Assembly: GCA_030272585.1 (NCBI GenBank)
Contig: BSYQ01000015.1
Span: 1,538,150-1,602,149, forward strand
Reading direction: 5' to 3'
Length of the DNA stretch: 64,000 bases
From: Bryopsis sp. KO-2023
Taxonomy: Eukaryota > Chlorophyta > Ulvophyceae > Bryopsidales > Bryopsidaceae
The position numbers and the translations under genes are program-made. Positions 34,101 to 47,300 of this stretch are shown here, in pieces; positions within the stretch are counted from its first letter, which is position 1; every line of letters begins with the position of its first letter. The notes beneath the pieces were generated by a model, which was not told where the DNA came from, did not search any database, and saw only the letters and a list, made by a program, of their open reading frames with translations.

Positions 34101-36953
34101 AACCACCAACAAGAAAAACAAAAAAACAAAAAAAAGAAAAAAAGAAAAAGGAAATTTTGGATATTTATGAAACTTTGTCCGAACGCTCAAGAAGGTTTTT
34201 TTTGGGGGGAATCATGTTTGGAAAATAATGGAAGGATCTTTTTTTTTTTTTTTTACAAGTTACAAAAGAAATGTATGAAAAGAAATGTTTTTCTTCCCTG
34301 AAACAATTTTTTTTCTTTGTTTTTCTGCTTCTCGAGTTCATAGTGACTCTTTGCCGGCATTGATCAAGGTTGCCTAATACGTTCACCAAAAAAACAAACT
34401 CATTCAATTTTTCAAAAATATTTTACATTAATGCTGAAAGCACATGTACTCTCCACTGTGCAACTTAGTGATATTAATTTTTCATTCCTCTACAATAATA
34501 AAAAATAAAATTGAAAAGCTTCGTATCCTCGTTTGAAGTTCGATCACGTATCCATTATATCATCTTTGTATTATTCTTTTCCGTTTTTTTGTCCCTGATC
34601 AAATTTTCCCCACTTTTTTTTAAAACTAACAAAATTAAACAATAAATAAAAAGGAAATAAAGCGTAAAATATGCATTTTTTCTTACATATGCAGCCCGAC
34701 TTGCTGTTGTTGGATGAGCCCACCAATCATTTGGATTTGCATGCGGTGCTGTGGCTGGAGGATTGCCTTGCAAATTGGCCCAAGACGTTACTCATCGTCT
34801 CCCATGCAAGGGAATTTCTTAATGGTGGGAAATGCGTCGGAAAAAATAAAAAATAAAAAGATAAAATTGAAATTAAATTAATCTAATTTTTCGTCAAATT
34901 GATAAAAATAAAGCTTGGTCTGATTACAATCAGTCAGCGCATCGACATCAAACCGCTGTGCTAACTTTACTACAGAATTCGTCTTTTTTTTCCGGCAAAA
35001 ATAAGTTTTTTCCTTTCCTTTCCTTTCCTTTTTTTTTCAATCAGTGTGGTGGATGATCGCTCTGTCTCTTTCTGTGGATGTGTTTTTCATTCGAAAAATA
35101 GAAACACTGTTTTTTTTTAAAAATTCTTTCTTTTGTTTTTATCTTATTTAATATTTTTGGGTGGTTTTGTAGCGGTGTGTACGGATATTGTCCATTTGCA
35201 CAGCAGCAAGCTGATAACTTACAAGGGAGATTACGACACTTTCGAACGGACCATGCGAGAGAGGCACAGCAATCAACAAAAGCAAGCTGATTCTCAAGAG
35301 CGACAGAGAAAACACACACAGGTCAGCAAAATAAATAATATCAATACATTTTAAAAAATAAATAACGAAAACAAACGAATGAATGAATGAATGAACTAGA
35401 AATAAGAAGGTTCCATTTTTTCCCCCTTTCTTTGTTTCGTTTTGTGTGTGTTTTTTTCATGGTGTTTTTTTGTAAGTGCGTGCTGGGTTTTCAATTTTTA
35501 TTTTTCTGACAATCCTTTCGTTCAACCCCCCCCCCAAAAAATAAATAAATAAATAAAAATAAGAAATCAAAAAAAAAACTATCATTATTTTTTATTTTCT
35601 GTTTTTTTGCTTTCAGGCTTTTATCGACAAATTCCGCTACAATGCCAAGCGAGCCTCGTTGGTCCAATCCCGTCTGAAAGCTTTGAAGAGAATGGCGGAG
35701 GTTCCGACTTTCGAAAAAGACCCCGAATATCAATTTCAATTCCCGGAGCCCGGTCCGGGGGTGTCCCCCCCCATTCTGGGGTTCAATGATGTTTCGTTCA
35801 ATTACCCCGGGGGGCCTACCCTGTTCAAGAAATTGAATTTCGGAATGGATTTGGAGAGTCGATTCGCGATTGTGGGGCCCAACGGAATCGGAAAATCCAC
35901 TTTGCTTAATTTAATTTCGGGATATCTGGAACCCACAGAAGGTGCTGTGCAAAGAAATCCAAGGGTAAGTTGGGAAAAAAAAACGGGTGAAAAAAAAAAA
36001 GGGTTGGGGAAAAGAAAAGGGAAAAATCCAGAAGGAAAAAAAAAAACACGACTGGGGGGGAAGATTTTCATTTTTTCTTTCTTGTAGTTGTACGGCCACT
36101 ATGTATGGATCTATCTCCAATACGTCAATATTGAAAAAAAATATAAAAAATCCATTGTATGAAAAAATAAATAAAATAAATGAACTTATATGCGCATCCA
36201 TAAAGTGAATTAGAGAGAGAAAGGTTCTCTTTCTAAGTCACGTTTTTTTTTGTGAATGGGCAGGTACGATTTGCGACATTCAGTCAACATCACGTGGACG
36301 GCTTGGATTTGGCGCTTTCCCCTTTGCAGTACATGGTTAAAACTTTCACAGAGGCTCAGGAGCAAGTGCACCGAGGTCATTTGGGCGCCTTCGGAATTTC
36401 TGGTCAACTCGCATTGCAACCCATGTACACTCTCTCCGGAGGCCAAAAAAATCGAGTCGCTTTAGCAAAGGTGGGAGTTTTTTTTTTAAAAGTAACCCCC
36501 CCCCAAAAAAAAAAAACGAGTAAAAAAAAAATCTAAAGCAGGAGGGGATGCGAATGAGAGTAGTAAGACCACTAAGACCACTAAGACTTAATTCTGACTT
36601 GGACGCGGGTTGTTTTTCCGCAGAATTAATTACCAGCGACTGACTGTCTGACTCTGTGTCTGTCTGTCTGACTGACCCTTGGCTTTTTTTTTTGTTTCCC
36701 CGTTGGCTAGATTACATGGTTGAAACCCCATGTGCTGCTTCTGGACGAGCCCAGCAATCATTTGGACATGGATGCTGTGGATGCTTTGATCGAAGGCCTC
36801 AATATGTACAAGGGTGCTGTTTTGATGGTCAGCCATGACCAATACTTGATAGAATCCACAGTGGATGAGCTCTGGATGTGCGAAGACAATCAAGTGACCG
36901 TTTTCCACGGAACTTTCCAAGAATACAAGGATCGCCTAAGGAAAAAGAAATAG
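31106..36953 (+). CDS. ABC-F family ATPase, ABCF3/GCN20 type
   Basis: Eleven exons (31106-31258, 31599-31689, 32017-32290, 32723-32921, 33251-33373, 33881-34096, 34695-34824, 35173-35321, 35617-35964, 36264-36470, 36711-36953) give 710 aa, almost exactly the length of ABCF3. The N-terminal about 170 residues form the helical and charged region that in yeast GCN20 binds GCN1. Two ABC domains follow without membrane segments. The first has Walker A at 213-221 (GRNGTGKTT), signature LSGGW at 335-339 and Walker B Glu360. The second has Walker A at 532-540 (GPNGIGKST), LSGGQ at 618-622 and Glu643. The linker between them ([20 protein letters not shown]) is typical of ABC-F proteins. GCN20-type proteins act on ribosomes with GCN1 in the response to amino-acid starvation. 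In the first domain the residue after switch His389 is Ala390 instead of the usual Asp. The ATG at 31106 follows a non-ATG in-frame stretch. Confidence 0.93.
32592..32658 (+). repeat. dispersed repeat family B, copy 1
   Basis: About 67 bp in an ABC-F intron, ending CTATGCAAATGACTGATAT. The same order of short blocks (CAAAA, TTACAT, GCTGAAA, CTCCACT, TGCAA, TGATAT) recurs at 34413. The end block recurs at 43105, 46041 and 47200. Confidence 0.5.
33616..33668 (+). repeat. dispersed SINE-like 3' end, copy 3
   Basis: AACGGCCTTCGTTGAGC followed by the shared core AAGTTTGCCTAATGTAAATT and ACATTCACATTCAC. It lies in the ABC-F intron 33374-33880. The three copies agree over about 40 bp. Confidence 0.6.
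34413..34477 (+). repeat. dispersed repeat family B, copy 2
   Basis: A diverged relative of 32592-32658 in another ABC-F intron, keeping GCTGAAA, CTCTCCACT and TTAGTGATAT in the same order and spacing. Confidence 0.4.
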
Positions 36954-38301
36954 GGGAGGAAATGTTTGGTCAAAAGGAGGGGACTGTTTTTACTATTTGG
37001 AGGGGGGGGGAAGAAATCGCAAGGAAACCCCAAAAACCCAAATCAGCGGAAAAAAAAAGGAAAATTATATGATGTTTTAGTTTGGATTGTGGTGGTTCAT
37101 ATTTTATTTTCCTCAATTCGAAACCTCACCGATTTTTCGCTTCCGTTCGTTTCATACCCGATATTTGGTCGCTGCAAGAGATCAATTTTTTTTTTCTTTC
37201 GATCCCGGAAATCCGTTAAGAGTGGGGGCATTCTTTACAGTATTTTTTTTAAATATTATTTTGTTTTCTGTTGGGTTTGTAACGTCTGGCTGGGGTTTTA
37301 TCAGTCTTCCACCTTTTGTTTTTTGCACCAAACTTTTCGCCTTCAAAGAGAGAAAACCAGAACAGGCAATTCAGCCAACGGAGCTTTTTCATCCTCAATG
37401 CAGCACATTTCAAAAAAGAAAAAAATGCAGCAGAGAAATGAAAAAACGGTGCAAACCTTCCACCAAGTCCAATCCTCCCAGCAATCGCTTTTCCCTGCAA
37501 AATTGGTGTTCAAAAAAAAAATGGAGTAAATATCTAAGCATGGTCGGATCAGATTCTTCCAAGCAATCGGAAAGCACCTTTGTTTTCTTCCCATTCAGCA
37601 GCTGCGAAGAAGCTCGTTATCACGTGCCTCTCTTTTTTTCCTCAGAAATGACTCATTTCAAATGATCCATTAGTCATCGTGCATGCACACGTAAGCCTAC
37701 CATTCCTTTCACTTCAGGTTCGTTTTTTTCGTTTCGTCGACATTTTCGATCGCTGAATCGCCCGCCACGAAACTCGAAGGCCCTTGTTCGACATCGACGA
37801 CGGGGGAATTATCTTACGAACAGCGAGCAATCGACAGGCGGTTTTTTTGATAGTTAACCTTGTGCGTCCGTGTGGTGGTTTCGAAGGAGGAAAAGAAAAA
37901 CTTTCGGAGTTTGGAACGAAAAAAGGTCGGTTTGTGGAAAACAAAAAAAAAAGGGGGGAAAGACTGCATGAAATCGAAAAGGATTTGAGCACTCATGTAT
38001 AAAAAAGGAAATGGCGAAAGATATCGGCGATCATGGTCCTGAATTTGACATCTTTTTGTACGTTTTTTCTTTTTTTCTTCTACTTTTTACTTAATTTGGT
38101 ACCAAAAAAATGGAATAAGAAACAATCATAGAAGAAGGTGGTGGTGTTTTTTTTTTCTGTTAACTCATAAAAAAAATTGTTGTTTTTTTTCGTTTCTATT
38201 GGGGAGTACAGAATCTTCTTACGAATATGTATTCGATGACGAAAGCTCCATTTTTGACCTTTTTTTATATATATGTATATTTTGATAATTAGATATAGTG
38301 C
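36954..38301. other. intergenic region between ABC-F and TFIIIC genes
   Basis: The first about 100 bp after the stop are purine-rich 3' UTR-like sequence. T-rich frames of up to 192 codons exist in 36966-37665 but are low-complexity (Phe- and Lys-rich) and have no domain. A GC-richer, less repetitive island at about 37730-37900 may mark the promoter of the downstream gene. No RNA gene is visible. Confidence 0.45.
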
Positions 38302-41300
38302 ATGATGGATGAAGACGACAATGCATATTCGGGGGGTCTGGATTATGATTCCTGCGATTCTGACGGCACGCGCGGGGATTATTCCACAATGGGCGGTTGG
38401 TCGACTGTGTTTGAAGATGAGGATCAAGTAGAGCTGTTCGATGAAGAAGATGATGCCGTAGCTTGCTTAGAAGGTCTGTATTATAATTTATATACATATA
38501 TACATAATAAATAAAAAATATATAATTTTTTTTTTCGATATGTGTTGGATGTTTTTTTTTTTTTTGTCGATTTTTTCTCGCACCGGTTTTCGAAAGCTTA
38601 TTTGGAAATAAAGGGGTTGTTATTTTTCAGTTATGCACGGCTTTTTGATGGTTTCTTGTTTTTGGCTCAAGAAAAAAAAAAACCAGAAAAAGTGGTCGGA
38701 ATCTGTGTTCTCCGCGAAAAAAGAAAAAAAAAAAGTATTTTTCTTCGAAAAATAAATTCGTGTCAAGATAGTCATCCTTTTCATCAGTTTCTCTTAAAAA
38801 AGATTGTACAGCTGCCCAAGTGAAAAAAAAAATCAACAACACAAAAGTAAAAATAAACGAGCTACATTTTACATTTGGAATCTAGTGTTGATTCTTTTTC
38901 TTTTGTAAATACGCTGTAGTTTTCATTGCCTTCAAACTTCAAATTTTCTTTTTCATTTTCAACGTAAAATGATTTTCTTTTTAATATTTATATATCAACA
39001 TATAAAAATATATGTATATTTTTTTTCAACAGATAAATTAATTTTCTTTTTTCCCTTTATTTTTCTCCCACAGAATTGAGGGCTCAACATGTTCACGAGC
39101 CAGAAGATGCAGTGCAGCAATTTGAGATCGTGGGGCGACAGAGGAGAGTGGCGAAAAGAAGGATTTACGAAGACACAGATGAAGAAGAGCTTCTTCCACG
39201 AAAGCTACCTCTTCCTCGAGGTGAGCTCGAGTGCTGTGGTTGGGTTGTGAAATCTGTATTTTTCCTGAATCCCCTGTAATTCAAAAGAAAAAAAAAAGAA
39301 AAAAAGATGTGGAATTCTTTGGCTGTGTGATCTTTGTAGCTGTGAACCTCATAATTTTTGCCCGGCTGAGAATGTGTAATTCGAGTTTGGGGGGTTGGGG
39401 GTGGAATCCCTCTGAATTAAAAAAAAAATTGAGCTACCTTATCGATTGCATTCTACACTTCCCGAAAATATTTTGACATCAGGATGGGGAATTCATTGTT
39501 GGTTTTTTCTTCGTTTTTTTCCTGCTCAGAATATCGACTGACAGACAAACTTGTTACAGGAAGAATGAACAGCATTTTTTCAGAAGCATTTTCCTAGAGA
39601 GGAGGCGTACTCTTTTTTTGATTATGTTTGCATCTTTTTGATGCAATTTGTAATTTTGCAGTTTTGTAATCTTTTTTTTTGTGGGTGTGTGTCTAGATCC
39701 AATGGAACAAGAAGAGGATCCAGATGAGCTTCGAGAAAAATTCGAAGAATCCTATCAGAAAATTGGACCCAGGTACAGAATGCGGTTTTGAGTAATTTCT
39801 CAATTGAGAGTTATGCAACCATTTTTTATTAATTTCTAGAACATCAATTACTGGAATGAAAGAAAATGCTCAAGTTATGCACTGTGCATCAGTATGCCAC
39901 GTCTGTCAGCGAAACGTCCTGGAGTGTTTTTTTTTTTTTTTAAATCAGCAATTCGATTATTCTGGTTGTAGGGCCCACTGAACTAATTTCTTTATTTTTT
40001 CTTTATTTTATTTTTTAATAAATCGATATTGATCCATCTTTCGAAAAGCTTCCAAAATACTATAAATTGCTTGATTTTTTTTCCTCCATCGATATATACA
40101 AATTCACACTTTTAATAATAATTATTCTTACTAAAAACTAAAAAAAATATAGTCATTATTGTTTCTTCTTCGATAATATTAACAAAAAAGTTTCACACAC
40201 CCCACCTTAAAAAACAGGAGGGGTAGAAACAGACGGCGCCGTCGAAGAAAGGTCGATTCGAGCAGCAGAAAAGAGGTTCCGGAAGAAATTTCGAAGGAAA
40301 TGGCTGAAGCCACGCTGTTGTTCGCATGCAACAAATTCACGGAGGCAAAAAACATGTGCATGTCCATAATTCGACAGTGCCCTAACTACGGAGATGCTTA
40401 CCACACCATGGGGATGATCATCAACGCCGAAGGCAATCCAAGAAGGTAATCGTGGTGGTGGTGCAAAATCAACCATCGATTCGAACAAATGAGAAAAAAT
40501 AAATAAATAAAATCCGATATCGTAGAGAGGATTTATTTTAATTTTATATTTTCCCTGCAATCGTGTCGCCTGTAAATCCTTTGTTCTATTTTTCTTTTTT
40601 CTAATCGGCTGTTTTTTTTCGAATGGGTTTGAAATTCAGGGCTATCGACTTTTACATGGTGGCGGCGCATTTCACTCCAAAAGACGTAACTTTGTGGAAG
40701 CAACTGGCAGGGCTATCCACTGAAGTGGGTTACATGCGGCAAGCAATCTATTGTCTGACGCATGTGGTGCGCCGGGATCGAAACGACATCGATTGCCAAT
40801 GGGATAGAGCATTGCTCTACGCTGAAGTGAGGGATTTTTTCTTTTTTTAAATTAATAATGTGCTTATCATTATTATTTTTATTATTTTTCTTTGGGAGGG
40901 TGGGGGGGAGAGGAGCGGTCGATTCAGTTATCGACATGTCTATACCCATAGACTTTCCTTTCTTTTTCTTTCGCTTTTAAAGAAGTTGGAAAATATCAAA
41001 ACGCAACCAACACCTGAAATTTGGTGACACGCACACGTGCTCCTTCTGTATTTTTTTTTTCATGCATATTTTCAAATCATTCTTGTAATTTGGCCCCCAT
41101 TTAGGTGGGGGAGCTCCGTAGGGCTGCGGAGGCTTTCGAAGCGATCAGCGAAGTCAGGGTGGGCGACAAAGAGTGTATCAAGATGCTGTCCAAGCTGTAC
41201 CACAGAATGGGGAGGGTGGGGAGAGCCATAAAAGTGCTGGAAAGCTTTTTGATGCAATTCCAACCGGAGGCGGACCTCACCATCATAAATCTCCTGACGG

Positions 41301-44300
41301 CGCTCTACGTCCAGCAGGTATTGCAAAAGAAAAAAAACATATATCCTCTTCTTCTCTTTCTTTTTCCTTTTTTTTTTTTTTTTTTAGATGAACTTTTTTT
41401 TTCAAGATCACCTTTTTTTTTGTGAAGTTCAATTTTTGTCCTGAGATAACCTTTTGTTTTTTTTAAGATCAACTTTTGTTAAAGATCAGTTTTTTCTTTT
41501 GAAGATCAATTTTTTTTTTAAAGATCAACTTTTTTTTTTTAAAGGTTGACTTTATTTTCAAGATTAATTTTTTTGTACATGTTATTGAAGTTTTTGGCAG
41601 AAAAGAAAGGGATGGAAAGATTAAGTGTGCATGATGTATTTTTTTCTTAAAGGGAAATTACACTGATGCAGCCACTTTAATAGATCAAGCAGAGCACATC
41701 ATTTTGAGAGGGGACCCTCTGCCGATAGACCTTCAAGTACAGGCAGGAATCTGTGCAGCCCATGTTGGAAATTTGCTTGAAGCCGACAGGCATCTCAACA
41801 GATTGCTGGAGGAAAACCCGAAACACCACATGGATCTGTACTTGGATGTCGGTAAGGGCCAGCTTTTTTTTTTGTGACAAGCTGGGTTAGGGGGGGGAAA
41901 AAAAAAGGAAGGAAGTTTCATGCACTCGTTTGGCAAAAGAAACAATTTTATTTTTTTATTTTTTTTAAATTAATTAATTTATTATTATTATTGTTTTTAT
42001 TGTTTTTGTTCACTGCAGGCAAAGGTGCTAGAGTTGTATCCATTATTTTAGATTATTTTTACTAGTTTGAATTCAAAAAAATGTTGAAAACAAGTATTCC
42101 AAGTAAATTTGATGAAAAAAACCTACAGTATCTGCAACTTCATGTTGGCAGTTTAATTGAAATCGATACCGCTGTTGTTCGCTGTAGCGTCTGGATTTTG
42201 GATTATGAAAGAAAAGAAAAGAAAAGAAAAGAAAGAGGTGGAGCAGTGGATTCATATATGGTCAGCTAACTTTGATGGATTTGTATTTCTGCACAATTTT
42301 TTTTTTTTTTTAATTTATTTGTATTTCATATACATATGTTTTTTCGTGTTTTTTTTTTAATTTGGTGTGGGGAAATCTTGTAGGAAATCATTTCCTTCAG
42401 CTGGGATTCCTTGATCGAGCGATGGAGTTTTACGAAGCCTTGCTCAAGGTGACCACCTCACCGAAAATTTCAACCTTTTTTTAAAACAGTCTCAATTTTT
42501 GTTTTGAGAGTATGGTTATAGAAATATATATATAATTTTCTTTTTTAAACATTCTAACTCTTACTTTTGAGAGTATGGTTATCTATATATACTTTTTCAT
42601 ATGTTCATTGTTTTTTACTATATATATATTTTTTCTAAATTGTTACAGATGCATGGATATGTACAGTTTGCAATACCAATCCATGATTTCATATTTATCA
42701 TACCCCGCATATCCTCTTAATTTTCTGCACTTTGCCTTTTTTGATTTTTTTTTTCGCTCCAAACTGTGGAACAGATTCCGGATGCCAACGGAGCTCAACT
42801 CTGGCAGCCCTTGGCGGAATGCCGAATGAAAATGGGTGGAAAACTTGCTGTGGCCCGAATGTACAAGGTTGAGAAATGGCTAGGGGGGAACCCCCCCCCC
42901 CCCTTTTTTTTCCTGTGTTGGTTCTGTCTTTTTTTACCTGTATTCCCTGGCATGCATTTTTCTGCACAAGCATGTGTGTTGATTTCTTCTATTTTAAGGA
43001 TTTGAGTGAGGTCAGATTTTGGCGAATATTGTGGGATGCATGCAAAGGAGGCTGTCCATATACAAGAATACAAATATATGTTTGTTTTTTCTTCAAATTT
43101 CTTACGTCAAGGGTGAATGCCTCATGTAGTCCATCCGCTACAGCAAATGAGATATGGGTCCCATTTATTTATTTACATTTACTTATTTTTTACTTATTTT
43201 TTACTTATTTTTTATTATTATTATTAATTATTTTTTTATTTTCAATTTTTCATCTACAGGAAGCTGTTGAAATAATTGAAAGAGACCATCCGGAATATTT
43301 GGAGGGCTGTTTGCTGCTGATGGAAAATTTGGTGGAAGTTGAGGATTTGACTGGAGCCCAGCAAGTGTTGGAGCTGGTCAAATCGTTGTTAAAGAGTGAA
43401 GAGGTGATAATAATAATAATAAATATTGCATTTCCCCCCTCTGCTTTTTTCCTTTTTCTGTTTTTTCGTAGCTATCCATTTTTGCTTTGGAAAATATTTG
43501 CCATGCAGCTTTGATTGGGAAATATCTTTCTCAACACTGTTCCAAATTGTTTCTTTTGCTTGTTTTTTCCTTGATTTTAAAAATATCTACTGTAACCACG
43601 TGGCTTGATGCATGTGTTATTCATTAGGTAATCCTCCCTGCAGAAAACAGAGAAGCCTCGGCCATTCTTTTCAGAATGGAGCAAGTGGAATTTGCCGTCG
43701 AAAAAGAGGAAACCAGTTTCTTGGACAGAATGCTGCCGGTTGTGGCCCAATCTATTCGGCATTTGAAAAAATCGGCCGACAATCCAGAGGAGGTCAAATT
43801 GCCGGAAGAGTTTTTGGCGGCTTTGAGCAGAAAAAGGCAAAAAAGAAATGTGCCTGATGACTCAGGTAAGAGAATAGTTGTATATATAACTATTTAGTAG
43901 TTATGGTTTTTTTTAGAGGAAATTTAAAAGTACATTTTTTGTTTTTATCACTTGTAGCAAATGTTTTGGTTCTTGGTTTGTTTAAGGGGCATTCGCCTTT
44001 TATTTTTGGAGAAATACTCCCCCCCCCCCCCAAAAAAAAAAAGTAGTCAACAAGTAAGGAACAGAAAAGGGATTTTGTCAAGGTCAAATTTCTTTCTCTT
44101 TTTTTTTTTGGGGGGGGGGGGGGGGTTGAGCCAACAAAAAATTATGTTTGATTATCCACAATGGGCTGGTGAAAACTGTAAAATCAAAGAGTAACAGAGA
44201 GAGAGAGAGAGGGGGATTCCTAAAAAACGTGAAGTTGCATTTTGTATTTGGCCACTTTTTTTTTAGAACAAACAGTTTTGATGGTAGCAGTTTTATCTGT

Positions 44301-47300
44301 TTTTTTTTTTTTCTTTCCAAAGAAAACAAGAAGAGGGTTATTAGGCGATTCCTTTTTTTGATTTATTTTTCTTCTGATTTTGCCCTTTTTTTAATATATA
44401 AAAAAAAAGGGGGGGGGGGGGAGGGATCGAAAAAAACTCTTCATGGCGAAGGATTGAGGTTTTTTATTGTCATATGAATATTCAATATTCAATATTTTAT
44501 CAATCATATAAAGAGAAGCAAATCAATCCAGTGGATCTTATTGCGAATTGGCCAGTGATGAAGACTTGTGGTAAATGATTAAAAATTGGAAAAAAAAAGA
44601 GGAAAAGAAATGAAGCGGATTTTTTTTATAAACGTTTTGAAGCCTTTGCATTCCCCCTTTGCCTCCAGAGGGAAAAACAAAAAAACAAAAAGAGATGGTG
44701 GAGGGTTTTTCTTTTTCCCTCGGGAAAAAAAAATCTCAACTCGCCAAAGAGAATCAGAAAAAAAGAACAAAAAAAAAAGATTCTTTGGGGAAAAAAACCA
44801 AAAAAAATGAAAAAAACACTGCACAAAGAAAAGTTACTTCTTTTTTTCAAGAATAGGAGTGTAGTTCCGTGTTTCTTTTTCCCACCCCCACCAAAAGAAA
44901 GAAAAAAACACACAACAACAACAATGGGCAATGTTTTAAAACCGTTTGTTTTTGCACCGAGATTTTTGAAGGAGGAGGATTCTTTCGGATTTTAGGAATG
45001 GAATCGGATGCCATTTTCAAAGGCCACAGAAACATCCGCCAGCAAATGCGCTACCAGAGGCAAATGAGCGAGGGTGAAACAGACAACGAAACGCTGGACA
45101 ACGAACTGCTTCTCAAAGGGATGCTGAGCCAAGACGATCAATTCCAAATGCTCGGAAAGGTCGGGAATAGAAGCAACACACACAATATATATATATATAT
45201 TTATATATTATTATATATATATAATATAATATATGTATTATTATTGCTGTTACAATTTCTCTTTTCGGGGGTAAAAAACTAGAAAAATATAATAAAAAAA
45301 CTCGTTTCATTCTCGGGCCCGTATGCTTTTTTTGAGTGGCCCACATATTTATAAAAAAAACACCAGTCCATCTGCTCGCATCTTTTTTTCTGTTCTTTTT
45401 TTTACCTTTCTGTTAATATCATAATTATTTCTCTTATTGTATGACATCCACTCAATTTTGTTTCTTCCCGCATCTCCCTCTTTTTTTTTAATCCCTCCAT
45501 TCGATCGATTCTTATCAAAATCTAATTTTCACTCAAGCTGTGTGTTTTCCTTCCTCCCCCCCTTCCCCCTTCTCACAAAAAAACAAACAATTAAAACCGA
45601 CAGGTCATCGACGCACTGGTGGAATCCGACAGGATTTCAGAAGCCATCCCTCTCATTCAGTCCATAATCAAGGTGGCCGGAGCCACCAGTCGAGCGTGCA
45701 ACAAAAAATATAGAGATCTGCTCAGGCTGCGATTGGTCGGCATCCTCGGAGCAGAAAACAGAATCAAGGAAGCCCTGGAGCACCTCAAAATCGTGTGTTC
45801 CAGATACCCCCACAGCATTCAGGCTTGGAATGAATTCTGCAGGGTTACCAACAGAGGGGGGCCCACCAAGTGGTGAGTAGAGGAAAGCCATCCCAGCAGA
45901 TAGGCAGTCGAATTTTGTGATATTTTCTATTTTGTATTTCTCCCTTTCATTTTTCACTTCTTCTTTTTTTTGGGGGGGGGGGGGAATGCGAGTTTGGTGC
46001 ATTAAGACAGACATAGGGGTGGTGGCAAATTTATGGATCGAGGCTGGAAGCTGTTCGCTATGCAAATGAGTGATATGGTCCCACAGCTGATTCATCAACT
46101 CATTTCCACCCCCACCCCCCTTCACCCCATTGAAAAATGTGAAAAATATATTTAAAATTTACATTTATTTTTATTTTTTTCATTCCACCTGATAATAAAG
46201 AATTCTCTTGCAAGGGTTGCTACTCATAACGTTCGCTGAAAGATTGTGAAACCAACAAAAAAACTTGAAAAAAATAATTTCAGCATGAATGTAGGAAATT
46301 TCATTTGCACTGTCAGCCGAACCTTTAACATATATATATTTTATTTTTTTCCAATTCGTTGGATTTGAATCAGGCAGACGAGGTTTGTGGAAAGCTTGAG
46401 AAAGAGGTACCCCACCAGCGTTCCTGTGAAATTGATGATGGGACATGTGCTGACTCACAGTGGTCAATTTTTGGATGCTCTGGGAGAATATCTGGCAGCT
46501 TACAGAGATGTCCCCAATGACCCCCTCACTCTTCTGCTTCTTGGTGCGATACCAAACATCCTTTAATTTAGCTTGTGTGTTTTTTTTAAGTTTTTTTGAG
46601 ATTGAAGGAAATCGAAGAAAAAAAAGAAGCAAGTCGATCGACCCGTCAGTCAGATTTTTTCGTTTGAAAAAAAAAAAAAAAAATGCCGGTGCAATCCTAA
46701 AAGGTTGATTTTTGAAGTTATGGCAAAAAGAAACAAAATCAACGGCGCCTTTTCCTCGACAGATTCACTCAGATTTTGTTTTATTTTTTTTCTTTTGCTT
46801 CGTTTTTTTTTTTTTTCTTTTCTTCAATCTGATTGGTGGAGCCTATCAGTGGTGGTGGGAAGTTTTGGTGAATTTTTTTTTTCGAAAAAAAAAATAAAAC
46901 AATTGGGTTTTTTTTTGCGTAGGTGTGACTTATATCAACTGTTCGATCACTTCGAGGGCATCCGATGGACACAACATGATTTTGAAAGGGTGCTCTTTTT
47001 TGGACGAGTACAAAAGAAAAAGATCCAATCCCCAGGTGATTGAATAAAAACATCATGCCCACTCCTGTTCATTTTTTTCAAAAAATTGGTTTTGGGGTTT
47101 TCAAAGAGGTGGGGGGGGGTCTTTTTTTGTCCTTTGGACTTGATTATTGTTATTCATTGCTGCTCAATTAAAATAAAGAAATAAATAAAAAGTGTACCCG
47201 GTCTATTATTCGCAAATGAGTGATATGCACCAATTGCTCTAATGACAAACAAACAGATGTCAGATGTTTTTTTGCCATTTTACTAGTGTTATTTCCTTAT

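Noticed and set aside
36966-37665. Two overlapping plus-strand frames of 187 and 192 codons after the ABC-F stop
   Set aside because: They are low-complexity Phe/Lys/Ser-rich translations of T- and A-rich 3' flanking DNA, with no domain and no splice context.
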